Source: Undaria pinnatifida (lineage: Eukaryota > Sar > Phaeophyceae > Laminariales > Alariaceae). Taken from it: a DNA stretch of 64,000 bases. Position 1 is the first letter of the stretch; every line of letters starts with the position of its first letter. The notes beneath the pieces were generated by a model. It saw only the letters and a program-made list of their open reading frames with translations, searched no databases and was not told the origin of the DNA. The stretch is from contig JABAKD010000016.1 in assembly GCA_012845835.1 (NCBI GenBank), positions 16,831,625 through 16,895,624 on the forward strand. Reading direction: 5' to 3'. Shown here in pieces: positions 1 to 13,369 of this stretch. The position numbers and the translations under genes are program-made.

Positions 1-877
1 TGCGAATAAACACTGCTTGTCGAACTACAAACGCGCCAGCCAGACGCAAAGATGCAGAATTTACCGCACGCAACAAATATCAGCCAACATTTTAACTCGT
101 CTGCGACCCATACTCACCCAACTCACAGGCTGAATTTCTGCAATGCATACCAGGTAAGCAACTACCAGGTAGCAATCAGTCGGGCGACTGCTTTTTCATT
201 TTTTTTTTTTAAATCATCACTTTGACTCTCCAGCTCAACCTGCAAAAGGTTTTACCCTCAGCCACCTTCTGGACAAGCCGTGATCACAAGTGTCTTTCCT
301 TCTCTACCCCGGTGCATGCCTTCATTTTTGTCGCGCATAGAGTTCAGCATTTCAGCATTCCCCTTTTCATCTCTTTATGCTAGTCGATTTTCAACGGACT
401 TTGCTAACTCACGCTCTCGCGCTTTCCACTCGTAATTTTTCTCGCAAGAAATATTCCCTACGAGCACGGGTACGCACTCGGTGAGAATTGAACCCACGTC
501 CTTGGCTTTGGTGGGGACGAGATTCGCCTACTACTCCATTGGAAACGCCGATATTGTAGTGTGCCTGACAAAGTTTGGGACGTTTAGCTTGAACCAGCTC
601 GTACGTATCTGTGGACGGGCGCTTGTGCGTTGCACGACTGAAAATAGTGTGGCTCACAACATGGAGTAAGGCGAATGCAACAAAAAGAGTGCGCCTAGCG
701 TTTACGGCTCCTCCTCGCTTGGAGAATCTAACTCACAGCGTCACTGTCAATAGCTGTAATGCCTTGCAAGCTAAGAGCTAGAGCCTTGCCAGCAGTTACT
801 GTTAGCATGATCAGCCAACTCACAGCTCTAATCAACAGGGTTCTAAAGCTCTCCCGTGTCGGTATACCTATAAGCAG
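1..877. other. Upstream stretch, no exon identified
   Basis: I find no coding exon here that I can defend. It should lie within or before the first intron of DRC3, because the first recognised exon (878) begins in mid-domain and about 50 N-terminal codons usual for the family are missing. The motif TACCAGGTA occurs around 148 and 163. An open stretch from the ATG at 52 to a good donor after 152 is present, but its translation does not resemble the DRC3 N-terminus. Confidence 0.5.
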
Positions 878-2226
878 GTCGTTGCCGAGGCCACAACTTT
901 GCGTTTGTCGTACAAGAACGTGCTGAAGATCGACAACCTCCAAGGCTTCTCTCGCCTGACAAAGCTTTGCCTCGACAACAACATAATCGAAAACATCAGG
1001 TTCGTTCGACAAAACGATATAGCGATTCGGTTATTTTCCAGCATGAAGTAAAGGTCGACCACGCACACAAAGAATGACCCGCGAAGGGTTCTCCCGCTGA
1101 TCAAAACTTTGCGTCGACAGCATTAATCATCGAAAACACCAGCTTTCGCGTTATAGAGTGATCTAGGGGCATCCAACCTCGTCACTGTTATATGAGGGTC
1201 TGATGTTTGTATACTATCGGTCTCGTGGCCGAGAGCTGTGAGCCACCGGAGGAACGAATAAAGACGTCAGGGAACATGCGGAGAGCGCTTGCCAACACCG
1301 ACAACCCCGTGTTTGCCTCGGGGACCACTTGACGTTCGTTCAGATAACGACGCGTCAGCGGCCCGGAGGCGTGAATACATAATGCTCCAATTGCGACGCG
1401 AGCATGATAGCGCACCCATCAACGGTGCCACGCCGATAACAGCAGGCAACAGCAGTGACAGGAAAACAGCAATATAACCACAGGCAACAGAAAGAAGAAG
1501 AAGAGCGGATCGATTCTAGAGTGGAGACGACGAGAAAACACCACCTTAAGACACGAAAAATTGATAAAATAAAATGATCTTGACTCTAGGTCTAACAACC
1601 CGTGCTATTTAAAATTAAAAAATTACACTACATATACAGCTGTGAGATCGAGAATTTCGTCGGCGCCCATGCTTGCAAGCTGTATGTGATACTCCGATCG
1701 TTCGTGTTGCGGGGTGGGGTGTACATGTCCTCACGAAGGACTAAGGTTGCTCCCGTTAACGCTAGCTAGTGCCAGGGTACACACGATGATACAAATACGC
1801 TGTTTCATCATAGTATGCCACTGCAGGAACTTTGCCATATGCTACGTATTTCCAGCAAATCTACCCCCTAATCGTGGGTTGCAGTTGGAGAGGAGTTATG
1901 TTATAGTGCCATACGGCCATCACACGTAGCTGTGTAGATAGGAAACGATGGTTGTTTCATATGTTTACGTAGTAGAATGTAGAATACGTACGTACCGTTC
2001 TGACCGAATACGTCAGGAGACGGGTCAGTCAAGGGAAAACATGCAGTGGTTAAGGGTGTCAAACCGATCGTTCCACATTAACACCTAGTGTTTTGGCGTC
2101 AGTCAAGGTAAATCGTTGTAAAATTGCGGTCAGTGCCGTCTCCCGACATATTTGCTTCTGACACGTGGTATGAGCGTCGGGAATAGGGGATGCTCGAACT
2201 CTGTCTTGAGCGACCCTACCTGCCCG

Positions 2227-2258
<32 letters not shown>

Positions 2259-5200
2259 CTCACTGCCTGCCATGCACCCGGCCTCGACATCCCTCCGCTT
2301 CGCAGAGGGCCAGTTAATTACAGCTAACGCGAAATACTCGTTCGTTGCTAGACCTCCTTTGTTTTTGCTCATGTATATTACTGTGTTGGCCACCTTGGTA
2401 TGAGGGATCGAGAATTGAGCCGGGCATTGCCGGGGGACAGAGGTAACAGCAGTACAGTATAGGGCCGCCAATTAGAAAGCGCCCAATAAGAACAATAAGA
2501 AAGCGATGCTTTCTTTTGGCCGGACGCAAAGAAAATTAGCTTAAGAAATCGTACTCAGCGGCGAGCTGTACACTAAATCCTATATAATAGCCTATGCTCA
2601 AGGTTGCTTGAGGGTGGTGTAACCATAAGAGTCGCTCACTCCAAATAGGAGTTTTTTGTTGGTGGACCTATACTGTACTATAAAACTACGTTATAATGAA
2701 CTATTTGGGTCTTCAGGGGGGAGAAGTGTCGGAAATCAATGACGTGTACAGGGCCGGCCATAACATGAAGCTGAGCCCAAGCCGTTGTACGATGGTACGG
2801 GGGGGGGGTGTCCGAACTGCTACGAAAGGAGCCGCACGACATGTTTGTGCGCAGGCAGCATGGTGACACTCAGCACTTACTGCACCCTATTGTCGTTTTA
2901 GATCGCTATACATGCTCCTAGCGTAAGGCTAGGGTCCAGATCTAGATATTACGCCTTGTTAGGCTCCCAGAGAAATGCCATAACACTCCCGCCAAGGGTT
3001 AAATTGCACCTACACACTTACTACGTAGTCGATAGCGTTTTCGTACGAGGTAACGCCAGCGCGGGCAACATCATGCTTACCCATCTCCCCATGAATGGAT
3101 CAGGGGGGGGGAGGGGGAGGGGCGGCGAAAATGCGCGTATCATCGACGTATCCTTGGCCCGCGGCACGCAGGTCCCCGCGCATCGGTGCATGGGGCGGGC
3201 CGGCGTAAGTACCACTGCTAGCTGCTGTTGCTACTGCTGCTTCTGTTGCAGCCGCGCGTGCTCAACAACAAACGGCGCGAAACGTGCCACCTTGCTAAAA
3301 TAACACCTCACGCAACTGACGATTGTACCTAGCCAAGTATCAACTAGTCGGCGGCTTATAGTCAGCCGACTCGCAGCCCAAGCGTCAGCCCAGGCGTTCA
3401 AATGGTAGCTCTTTCATTTGCATATATTGCTTTTACCCGAAATTCGTGGCAACACAACATCAGAGATGGACTATCTGCGCTTCTCGGAACGAGTCTAGCC
3501 TCTCTCCGGGCGCGGTGGCCCAGAGTCCAGAACTTTTTGCCATGTTTGACCCCAGCATGTTTGTCCCTTTTTTCACTGTTTTGTTTTCGTACAAGTAAAT
3601 TGGTGGACTCCGGAAACACCTACTATACACTATGCGTTGTCCAGAGCTCGATCGACCGGAATATCGATCCCAGCCCGGCTATAACTAAAGTTGGTAGCTC
3701 TTATAGGTCTTCGTTCGGGTGGGTCGTCGACTAACCTTTATACCAGTACCTCAACGGGCCAATTCAAGTTCTATGTCCCCGTAGCACTTACCGTACATGG
3801 TTGGCTGTTGTTGGAGCTACTACCGCTTGCGATAGTCAGTGTCCCTTGCGAGGCGAAGAACATATCTTCTGGCCGTATCTCTTAAGCAAGAGCATTCGGA
3901 GCGAAGGTGTCGGTTGTCGGCACTCTTCTTACCCCCTGACGGATAGCCGTGAAGGACCTTCCCACACTTAAAATGGTATATTAAATCGGAATATGCCTTG
4001 ACGCGCCAAAACAAAATTGATCGTCAACTGGCATATTCGATTCGGAGTGGTCCCGGAACATCCAAGAGAGAGAGAGTATTCGATCCCCTCTATTGTTTGG
4101 ATAATTCGTCGTTGACGCACATAGACGAAGCAGTCTTGACTTGGCGGTGAACTGTGTGTGACTCAACCAAAAATGGTGGGGAATGTTGTTACTGAAGTGC
4201 TGTTTTCGGACGTGAGAAGAGCCTGTGGCTTCGACCATAACAAAAAAAAGCGATCAACATGTGTTAGCGTTCGAGCGTACGTACCGAAAACCGTGAAATC
4301 GAAATTCGAAAGAAACCAAGGTCCTTGTGGCGCTTGAGAAAGAGAGATAGCGAGGGACAGACCGCCGCGCCGCGTGCTACGATGAGTGAGACGAGCCCGT
4401 TTTGGCCGAAATATTTCTGACAGACTTAGGGTTCCCCAAACCTAGTCCACGAGTGGATAACGGATTCCATTTTTTTTTTGTTGTTTTTTTCTTGTCTGAT
4501 TCAGGAACCTAAATCCGGCAGTAACGTTTGGGAAAAAAGAGGTACTGTAACCCTACCGTAGCACACGACCCATGATGGCCATGATTAATTGCCAATCCGA
4601 TACTGGTAGAGGCCGGAGGTCATGATGATCGACTCAGACTTTTCTTACCTTGCTCGGGCTAGAGGGCTAAAATGTTTCGGGCTGGGGGCTCATGGCTACC
4701 CTGGCGCTGCTTTTGTTCGGGTTGGTGCTCTTGGCTACCCTGGCGCTGCTTTGTGCGCGTTCTGTATTTGGCCTTTACGGGACTCAGGTATAGCGGCCTA
4801 AAAATCTGCAAAATACTAAGTGCTAACATTTGGCCCTGTTTGTATTGCTACCATTAGAAATCGACAAACAGGGTCTAATGGTAGCACTGCCGTCGCGCTA
4901 CCCCATCCCTCCCGTCGCTGCCTGCCCATACACGCTTGACCACACCGGGACATAGCAACCTGGATCATCTGGTCCACTTGAAATGGCTGGACCTGTCGTT
5001 CAACAACATCAAGGTCATCGAGGGCCTCGACAGGCTAACCGAGCTGATGGACCTCAGCCTCTATAACAATCAGGTAAAGGACGCGTGCTGTGACTGGGGC
5101 AGTGTTTTTTCGCCAAAATATTTTCTGTCCAATGGGGTTTCTTAACCAACGAATATTTTTCGCCAAATTATGTTTCTGTCCGATGGGGTTTCTTAATCAG

Positions 5201-8200
5201 TCAACAATTTTTTCTTGTTCTATTTCTGAGTCATCCCACACTAGAGTTTAAGCGGAAGAAGTTTTCTGAGCTCCTAAAACATGAGGAGCTCGGTACCTCA
5301 CCCGAAGTATGCCTTCGAAGACCTTCGTTCGCGTAGCCCGACCAACCTTTCTACGCGCTAGTCCTGAGAAACAACCATTGTACTCGTAATGTTGCCATAC
5401 TAACCGATAATTGTTTCACACACTTGAGGAGCTCAACCGATAAGGTATACCTTTTTTTGGCTCAACAAGCGCAACCCCTACCGCACTATAGAGGAATGAC
5501 TCTTCTTCTTTTTTTAATCGGCTTTTGGGGGAGGAGTACAGCTCCGTCCCTTCCGTGACGAGCGTTGTTTATTTTTTCGCTGATTTCTGCTGCTGCTGGC
5601 CTGGCGATACCCCCCTCCCCGCCCACACACACCCGTTTGCCTATTTTTCCCCTTGGACGCTTGTGCCTGATGTACGGACCGCGGTGTGTCTGTCGCATGC
5701 TCCCTCTCAACAAAACGACAGATTAGCGAGATCGAAGGGTTGGATGCTTGCACGAGCCTTCAGTGTTTATCGCTCGGAAACAACCGCATCTCCAGCCTGG
5801 ACAGCATTATACGCCTTCGTCGGTATCCCAAGCTGCAGCTCATCAACCTCGAGGTAACGTGACGCTCATGTAGAGTGCGCGGCGATACTTTGAAGCTTGA
5901 CACAACTATTGGCTGTTTTTGTACACTGTTTACGGATCAGCCCGCGGCGGACAAGAAATTTTACGATATCGCTCACTTGCCCTTGCCCCCCCCACCATTG
6001 CTATAAGGTGCAGTGGTTTATTTTCGGGTGGGTATAGGCTAACTGTTTAGTAGTAACCCAGTATCGTGCAATACATCAACGAATGGCGTCGACTGCGCGT
6101 TGCTCTTTTAATAGTAGCCGAGTGGACTACTATCGCCTATTACTTTATTTACCACCCCCTCCTCCCGGAACAAAACCACAACACACAATATTGCTCCCTT
6201 GCTACCTACCACCGTCAGGGGAACCCGGTGTGCCGGGAGGTGGAGTACCGCTTCACCGTCCTGGCGTACATCAAGAATATCACGTACCACGACTATGCCA
6301 CCGTTGATCCCGCGGAGGTCGCACAGGTATGATGTACCAGGGTAGGATGTATGACGCAATATCTCGGCCCGGTCCTCTAAAAAGAAACTCTAATAAGAAA
6401 CCGGGGAAAATACGGACACAGGTTGGGTTTCTTATTTCCGAAAATTGGTGCTTTGCGCTAACCTTTACTAGGTAGAATAACAAACGCTCTTGAAAATAGA
6501 TTATTTCCCCGGTAATTTCACGTTGACTTTCTTCCAGGGCTCTTGTTTGTGAGGAGCTCGACAGTGTTTTCCGTGCGGGTTCGTACAGGAGGCGCGGCGC
6601 TGACCATAAACCATCTTCCGGCGTCGGCAAGAGGAGGAAGGGTAGGGTTGCCGCTGCCTGTCCGCTGCAGGAGCAAACGCTTGCATGGAGCATTCAGTCT
6701 CGATCTTTGTTTCTCGCCGTCTCTCTCTCTCTCTCCCTTCCTTCATGTCGCTCTGTCTACCTCCCCCCGTCACACACGCACGTGGCGTGCTGTCCGAAGT
6801 CCGAATGCGCGCTTCGTATGTTCACTGTGTCAATCATTTTGCCATAAAAATATGTACCGCGGACTTATTTCAAGAAGCGAAGACACACACCTGTGTCCAT
6901 GGCTTGTTGTTCAGGAGGCTCCTGAGCGTAAAATATCCTACGAGTTGAGCTAGAAACTAAATTTGATGGTCACAAAGACGAAAAAGCCCACCTGCTTCCA
7001 ATTATGATTGACCTAAAAGCGATGATTAAAAACGCAAGCGATTTTCAAATGCTATTAAAGTAACGTGATAATAAAATAAAAACATGTAAAACTGAAGGTA
7101 CACCAGGTAGTCATATAGGGCGTCTCCGAAACAGCGATGCAGTTCCTGTAGGGAGCTATTATCACTAGTGATGCCGCAGCTTTTTTAGTCATACTGACAC
7201 ATATATTCATCTTAGTATTTTATTATGGTGATTGTACGACTGGCTTCAGCTATGATGTACACGTGTAAGTTTGTTTTGTTTTATTTCTTTCCTTGGGTAT
7301 TCTTCCATTCCAGAGTGGTTTGAACCTGTCCTGTGACCATGGAGTTGATTTTGCGAATTAACGTGAGAACAACCACAGCAGCAACAATATACCGTGCAAC
7401 AAGGAAGAAAGTACCCCCCGTTTACATAACACTTCCTACATGAGCACACCCGGTGATACATTTTTAAGCTCGTTTTTTTACCGTCAATTTATCATCGGGA
7501 GTACGCTGAATACCACACCCCCTACGGCGGTGCGCCTGAAAACATCAAACGCCCAAATTATCACACCAACTGGCGGGTACTATTCGCCGACAAAACGCGC
7601 CGGTATGGTGGACACCAGCATGGAGGAAGCTGCTGCTCCCCATCAAAGTGAGCCGAACGAGTCTGCGGCCTGCTCCGGCGTCTCGAGCGCCGATTACGTC
7701 GACGGTTGTTTCCGGGATCAGCCCGCTTATGTCACCGGTGCAGGTATTGCCGGTACCATGTTTGCTACTCCTCCTACCGTGCCCAAAGCCCCGACTACCG
7801 ATGACGATGCCGGTAGTAATTTCGTGGCCAATCACGGAAGGTATCGCGTGCCGTTGTACCGGTATCTCGAAAGCAAACCAGTTTGCAATAATGCGGTGCA
7901 TATTGTGCTGGGCGTCGGCGAGAAACAGGGGCTTCAAGGCAGGCAAAGCACAGCAGTTCGTGTTTTAGCAAAGCGGAGCCTCTAAGGCGCAACCCTTGGG
8001 AGTTTTAGTTTTCACATCGTTGAACAGTGAATGCCTATGGTACCGTTACCCAGGTCATGCGTACGGTAATCAGAGCACGCAGCATGAGCTGGAAGGCGTG
8101 GTGTAATCACGCGCCGCAGCCGTGTAGACCCCCCGCACCATAGCCTCCCGGAGGGCCGCCGAAAATATGTGGCAATTGTGTTATTACATGCCCGAAAACC

Positions 8201-11200
8201 AATTGATATTAAAGTGCGTATAGACACCTAAAACAGATTTTTCGCCTAAAGCGAAAGCCAAAAGGGTGACTCAATTGTCTTCCGCGCCTCCGGCGAGAAG
8301 AAGAACATGCCCCACAGGTTTTTCGCGTTAGGCACAAAACGTTGCGCGGCGCGAAACCGCGTGTTGCCGGGTCTAAGCATGGGTCTCACCACCACGGACG
8401 TTGCGTGGGAATGGAAAAGCAAGCTGGCCTCAGACCAAAACCTCTCACATGTTAGCACGCCCCTTGTTACCATAGCCCTTGTTGCCAGTATCGCCCGCTT
8501 TGTTGTTAAACCCCTTGCTATCACACCCCCTTGTTATCACATCATCTGCAAGCTGGCCGAGGTCCGATAACGCTCCTTAGCAACCGTTTGTACCGTTAGC
8601 ACACACCCTCGTTAGCGCCCCACCCCGTTAGCACACACCCTAGCCGCGGGGCTCCAATGCTCGTTGTCATCACCGGGGATGCGTTAGATAGCATACCCCC
8701 CCACAACAGCACACCCGGTGATAATATTTTATCAAGTCAAACTGTTATCACCGGGTTGTGCTTTCTTCCGTGTTATACGGCACATACTGGTATGATCTAC
8801 GATGCGATAAGTGACTATTTTTTCATATCAAACTTGTTCCGCCTGACGGGGTTCCCAACTGAAGAAACTGCTCCGTATGATTGTAATCCCTCATTTGTTT
8901 TACGTCATACGAAAGGTACCTTGTGAATCCGCCATTTGTTTTGCATCGTAAAAAGGCTTCGGTTTGGGTTTAGTGAGGATATTGGGGGGGGGGTAATCGC
9001 CGTCTCTTGACACCATATCGTTGCTGCGTGTTGGCCTTGCGTCCTGCCTCCCTGCATCAGGCTAAGGAGCAGTATCAAGACGAGCTGCTAGAGCTTCAGG
9101 AGAGAGAGGTAAGGCGGGGCTATAATCAGCGTATTCGCTGACTCGCGACACGTGGTAGAACCTGCACTGCGTATATATATACAATGCAATGGAATACGTA
9201 TGTTGCTTTCATCCACAAGGCTAAACGTTTTGGTCCAGCCTTAACTTCATCAGATCATTTTTTTTTCCCGTATGTATGGTGTACCTGGTACACGACAACC
9301 CCCACAGGAGGAGTTGCAGTATAGTAATATTATTCGAGAGTAGTAGCAGTAGTAGGAGTAGTAGTAACAATAGTAGCAGCAGTAGTAGCAGTAGTAGTAA
9401 CAATAGTAGGAGCAATAGAAGAAGTAGCTTCATAGTAAGAGCAGTAGCATATGCAGGAGGAGGAATAGGAGGAGGAGCAGGAGGAGTAGCGCCGGCTTCT
9501 GACAGACGCCACACTGGCAAAGCTCAATCGGTCTCCGCGCGCGTGACTTTTTGTGCCCGTCAATGTCATTGTCGGCCACCGTCATCGGCATCGTCGTATT
9601 CGTCGGCTGTCTGTGTACCTAGCATAATACGTGTTCATAGAGTAGTAAGCTGTCGCTAGGAACTCGCGCAGCCGGGAATTTTCAACTGTCGTCAACTCGT
9701 GTGCGGTGATTGAACACTCGGAGAATCGTACGGATGAATCTCGGTCGGCGGCGGACAGGACAAGAGGCTTCAGCCATATCGAAAAGGATCCCTATTGTTT
9801 ACCGTGGTGCAAACTAGAAACTCGCATTCGCTCGTAATGGTAGGTGTTGGAGGAGGAGCAGCGCGGGCGAGAACGAGCCTCCGACCGCGAGACGGAGATG
9901 CTGAAGAGGGCAAACCTCTTGGTCACGAAGACGCTTTTCAGGTGAAAAAACGAAGAAAAAAAACGCGTGTCGTTCGAAGATCATGAAAGGTTCAACAGAG
10001 CGCCTCGCTCGAGCTGCTGCTCACCGTCGCCCCCTCCGTCGCGGGGCACGGGTGGATGGTTAAAACGTCAGCGGCTCAACCTTTGACCAATCACCCGGAT
10101 GCGATGCACCACGAGTGTTAGGGGGGGGGGGGGTCGAAGCACAGCAACTCAGCTCTTGACTACTCGCGTGGCTCCGGTGTACCACGGGTGGGTGGGCAGA
10201 CCCTTCCCCGCAGGTCACAAGATCGAGAAACATTATGCACCATACGTTGAGGACGCGTTGTTGTAACCTTGGCCACCAATAACCTGCGTTTTTTTTGTCT
10301 TTCGCCACCAGCGACATGTTCGAGGCGGACGCGGACATGTCGAAGCTCAAGTACCTGCCGGGTATCGACGACATGACGGAGCGCTACCGGACGCACGTGC
10401 AGGGGGTGGCCGAGCTGTACAGGACAGCGGGGCTGGCGAACGCATCCAAGAAGGAGCAGCAAGTAAGTAGGGTGTTTGCGTTATACCAAATGTGGTTGCT
10501 TAGGAAGACATATAATAATAGTCTTGAAACCGACAAACGTTACAACCCGTGGTCAACCCAAACCCCCCAAAAATAGGCTAGAAATTAACAAAACGGTAAG
10601 TTTTTTTTCTAACCTAACTTTTCGTTTGTTGGGGTGGTCTTGGGCTATGAAATCGTCGATTTCAGTACGACTGTCATATATATTTCTCACCCACAACCAT
10701 ATTTTTTACTCCGCAAGCACCATAATATTTGAAGGCTTAGTTTGGGTGGGTAATTGTTTAACCTGTTACCAGTAGTCCGGTAAACGGTTACCCTCTAAAA
10801 CGTAGCAAACGGCATCGTCCACAAGACATTAGTTTTTGGAATTGTGACTCCGTCCCTTACCGTTCGCAAGCATAAGCGTTTGAGCAAAAAACACTCAAGT
10901 CGATCAAAGACGCTGTCAAAGTCGCAGTTAAGGTCGAGGTCAAATACAAGGCCAATGCCAAGTCGCGGTCAAAGTCTCGGTCGATGCCAAGCCGTGGTCA
11001 AAGTCGCCGTCAACTTCACCGTCGTCGTCAAAATCGCGGTCAATGCCAAATCACGGTCAAAGTCGCGGTGCCTACTCTACCTTGCCGTACCCTCCCCTCC
11101 CCTACCTTAGCTTACCTTGCCCTACCCTACCCTACACTCCACCACCAGGTGACGCTGTTTGATGCAGCGGTCAGGGACCTACGGCGGGATTACGCGGGGA

Positions 11201-13334
11201 GGTCGATAGAGATGATCGAGGTGTTCACTAGGGCAAAAAAAAAGGTTAGACTCGTACAGGCAAAAAAAAACGTAATGTGCACTTGTTGAAGTTCACGAGT
11301 GTTAGATTCACAATAACACACTTGAATTTCGCGATCTCTCCACCTCGAAAGGTCATCATATCCCCGAACCTAGTACAGTTTGGCCCTAAGGCTAGGAAAT
11401 AACCTCATAGGAACGTCAGCGTCACTTTTGGGGGACGCTAGGAAGTTAGGTTAAGCTATCGTGCTCAGCAGTGGGCACTACAATACACCCTAATAAGTAT
11501 ACAATAGCCTATGCTTGAGACTTCTCAAATTTAGTTCCACAATAAGGATTCAAGCCTGGCTCAGATTAGGTGTATGTTGCCATGGCCGTACTGTATCTAA
11601 CCCGACCTTTTTCTGGCCAAAGCCTTTTTCCCCGACACGAGGCGTCATTTTTGTTTCTTTCTTTCGGCGTCTTGTTTTACGCCTCGCTCGCTTTTTCTCG
11701 CAGATGTCATCGTCCTTCCTTCCGTCCGTCCGTTCAACCGTTCGTCCACTCCATACGTTTCACTTTTTTCCTCGTGGCGTTTTCTTACGTCTGTTCTTTT
11801 TTTATGTGGCGGCTTTCCCGCAGACGTTCAATGAGCTCTCCGCTCGAGAGGTTATCGACCCCGGGGATCTGTCGCCTCTCCAGACGCAGCTCGAGGAGTT
11901 AGAATCCGCCCTCATGGACTTGGAGATGTACGAGGTTAGTTGGGTGTGTTTCTCGGGGCTCATAACCTATTGCTGAGATATTTGCATTTGGATGTGCTTC
12001 CTCATTCGAGGCTCATAACCTATTGGCAAGATAATAGCATGTGACTTGTGATACAACTGCTGAGTCGCGTCAGACAGTCTGAAAAATGTAGGACTGTGAT
12101 TTGGCGGACTATTCTAGGAGTAAGTCGCCGACTAGTGATTAGTTGGCTAGGTGTTACGGTTAATTGTGTGCGGCAGTTTGCGGAGCCTGTGTCTTTGCTG
12201 ACTGGCGCATTTATTCGTGGCTCGACATGTGGTGTATGCTAGACCTACGTCAGATAGTTGGCTTCGACTCCGCTACGTAGCAAATAACCAACCGTGAAGT
12301 CCAGCAAAAAAAACAAGCACTCAGTCGGCGCCACCCGACTGGATACATGGGCTTCCGCCCGGCACAGCTGGTGAAAGAAACGGGGCTCCAAGGCTATTTG
12401 TGTTGTTGAGTGTCGGCGGTCTACGAATATCATATTACTATGTCACGACCGACACTGGAGAAGGTATTGGCTACTGCTGTGTAGCAAAGAGCTATTCTTA
12501 ATACGACCCCGCGATGGACGGGTATGAAGCCAGTTTATTGTTATTGTTGATTGTCGGTGGTCTCGAAGAAGATGCCGTGGGGAGAAAGGGGAGGAGAGTG
12601 AGAGAGAGTGAGAGAGAGTGAACGATGCACGATCGATCGATCACAGCTCAGCAAAAACAAATCAAAACACAAAACCGCAAAACGCAATGTGATCCTAACA
12701 AATGATCCTGAAACCCTCGGGTTAATAGGAGCGGTATCTCGGAGTTCCGCCGCACGAAGCATGCGAACCGACTCCACATTCTGACACGGCTGTATAGAAC
12801 AACCCATAATACTGCTGTGCGCTACGAGTGTCAGACGACTGTATCACCCACAGCGGGTCGATGGGCTACTGACTACTGTTGTGCAGTAAAGTATCTATCC
12901 TCAGTACAACCCCACGATGGATGAAACATTAGGTCAGGTTGCTGCTGTTGTAGACTTTCGGCGGTCGCGAAGAGGGGTTTATGGGGAGAAGGTGAAGAGA
13001 ACCACACACCGAGTGCGTGATGCACGACTGGTCGATCACAGCTTAACACAAGGGGCTTTACTGTCGCGACCACCAGGCGTCTGGCGGGTAAGGGACAAGC
13101 TTAGCGCTGTTGATTTGTACGACAGTAAAAAAATGTGTTGCTTCTCCTTCTTGTATGTCTGACGAACGAACCAGGTGGAACAGCACGAACAGCTGATGAG
13201 CGAGTTCGAGAACAACTACACCGAGTTCAAGAACCACAGCTTCGAGATGCAGCACAACTTTTTCAGGGCTGTGGAGGAACGCGAGGAGGGCTTCTTCAAC
13301 TCTCTGGCGCAGCTAGCTCAGGTATATCGGCTGT

Positions 13335-13369
<35 letters not shown>

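Noticed and set aside
480..530. tRNA-like T-arm on the minus strand (GTGGGTTCAATTCTCAC)
   Set aside because: Five-base stem and seven-base loop are present, but no matching acceptor stem, D arm or anticodon arm could be laid out.
5935..5990. Possible extra DRC3 exon ([14 protein letters not shown])
   Set aside because: The neighbouring exons join directly in phase with no residues missing relative to the family, and similar words occur in repeat family F.
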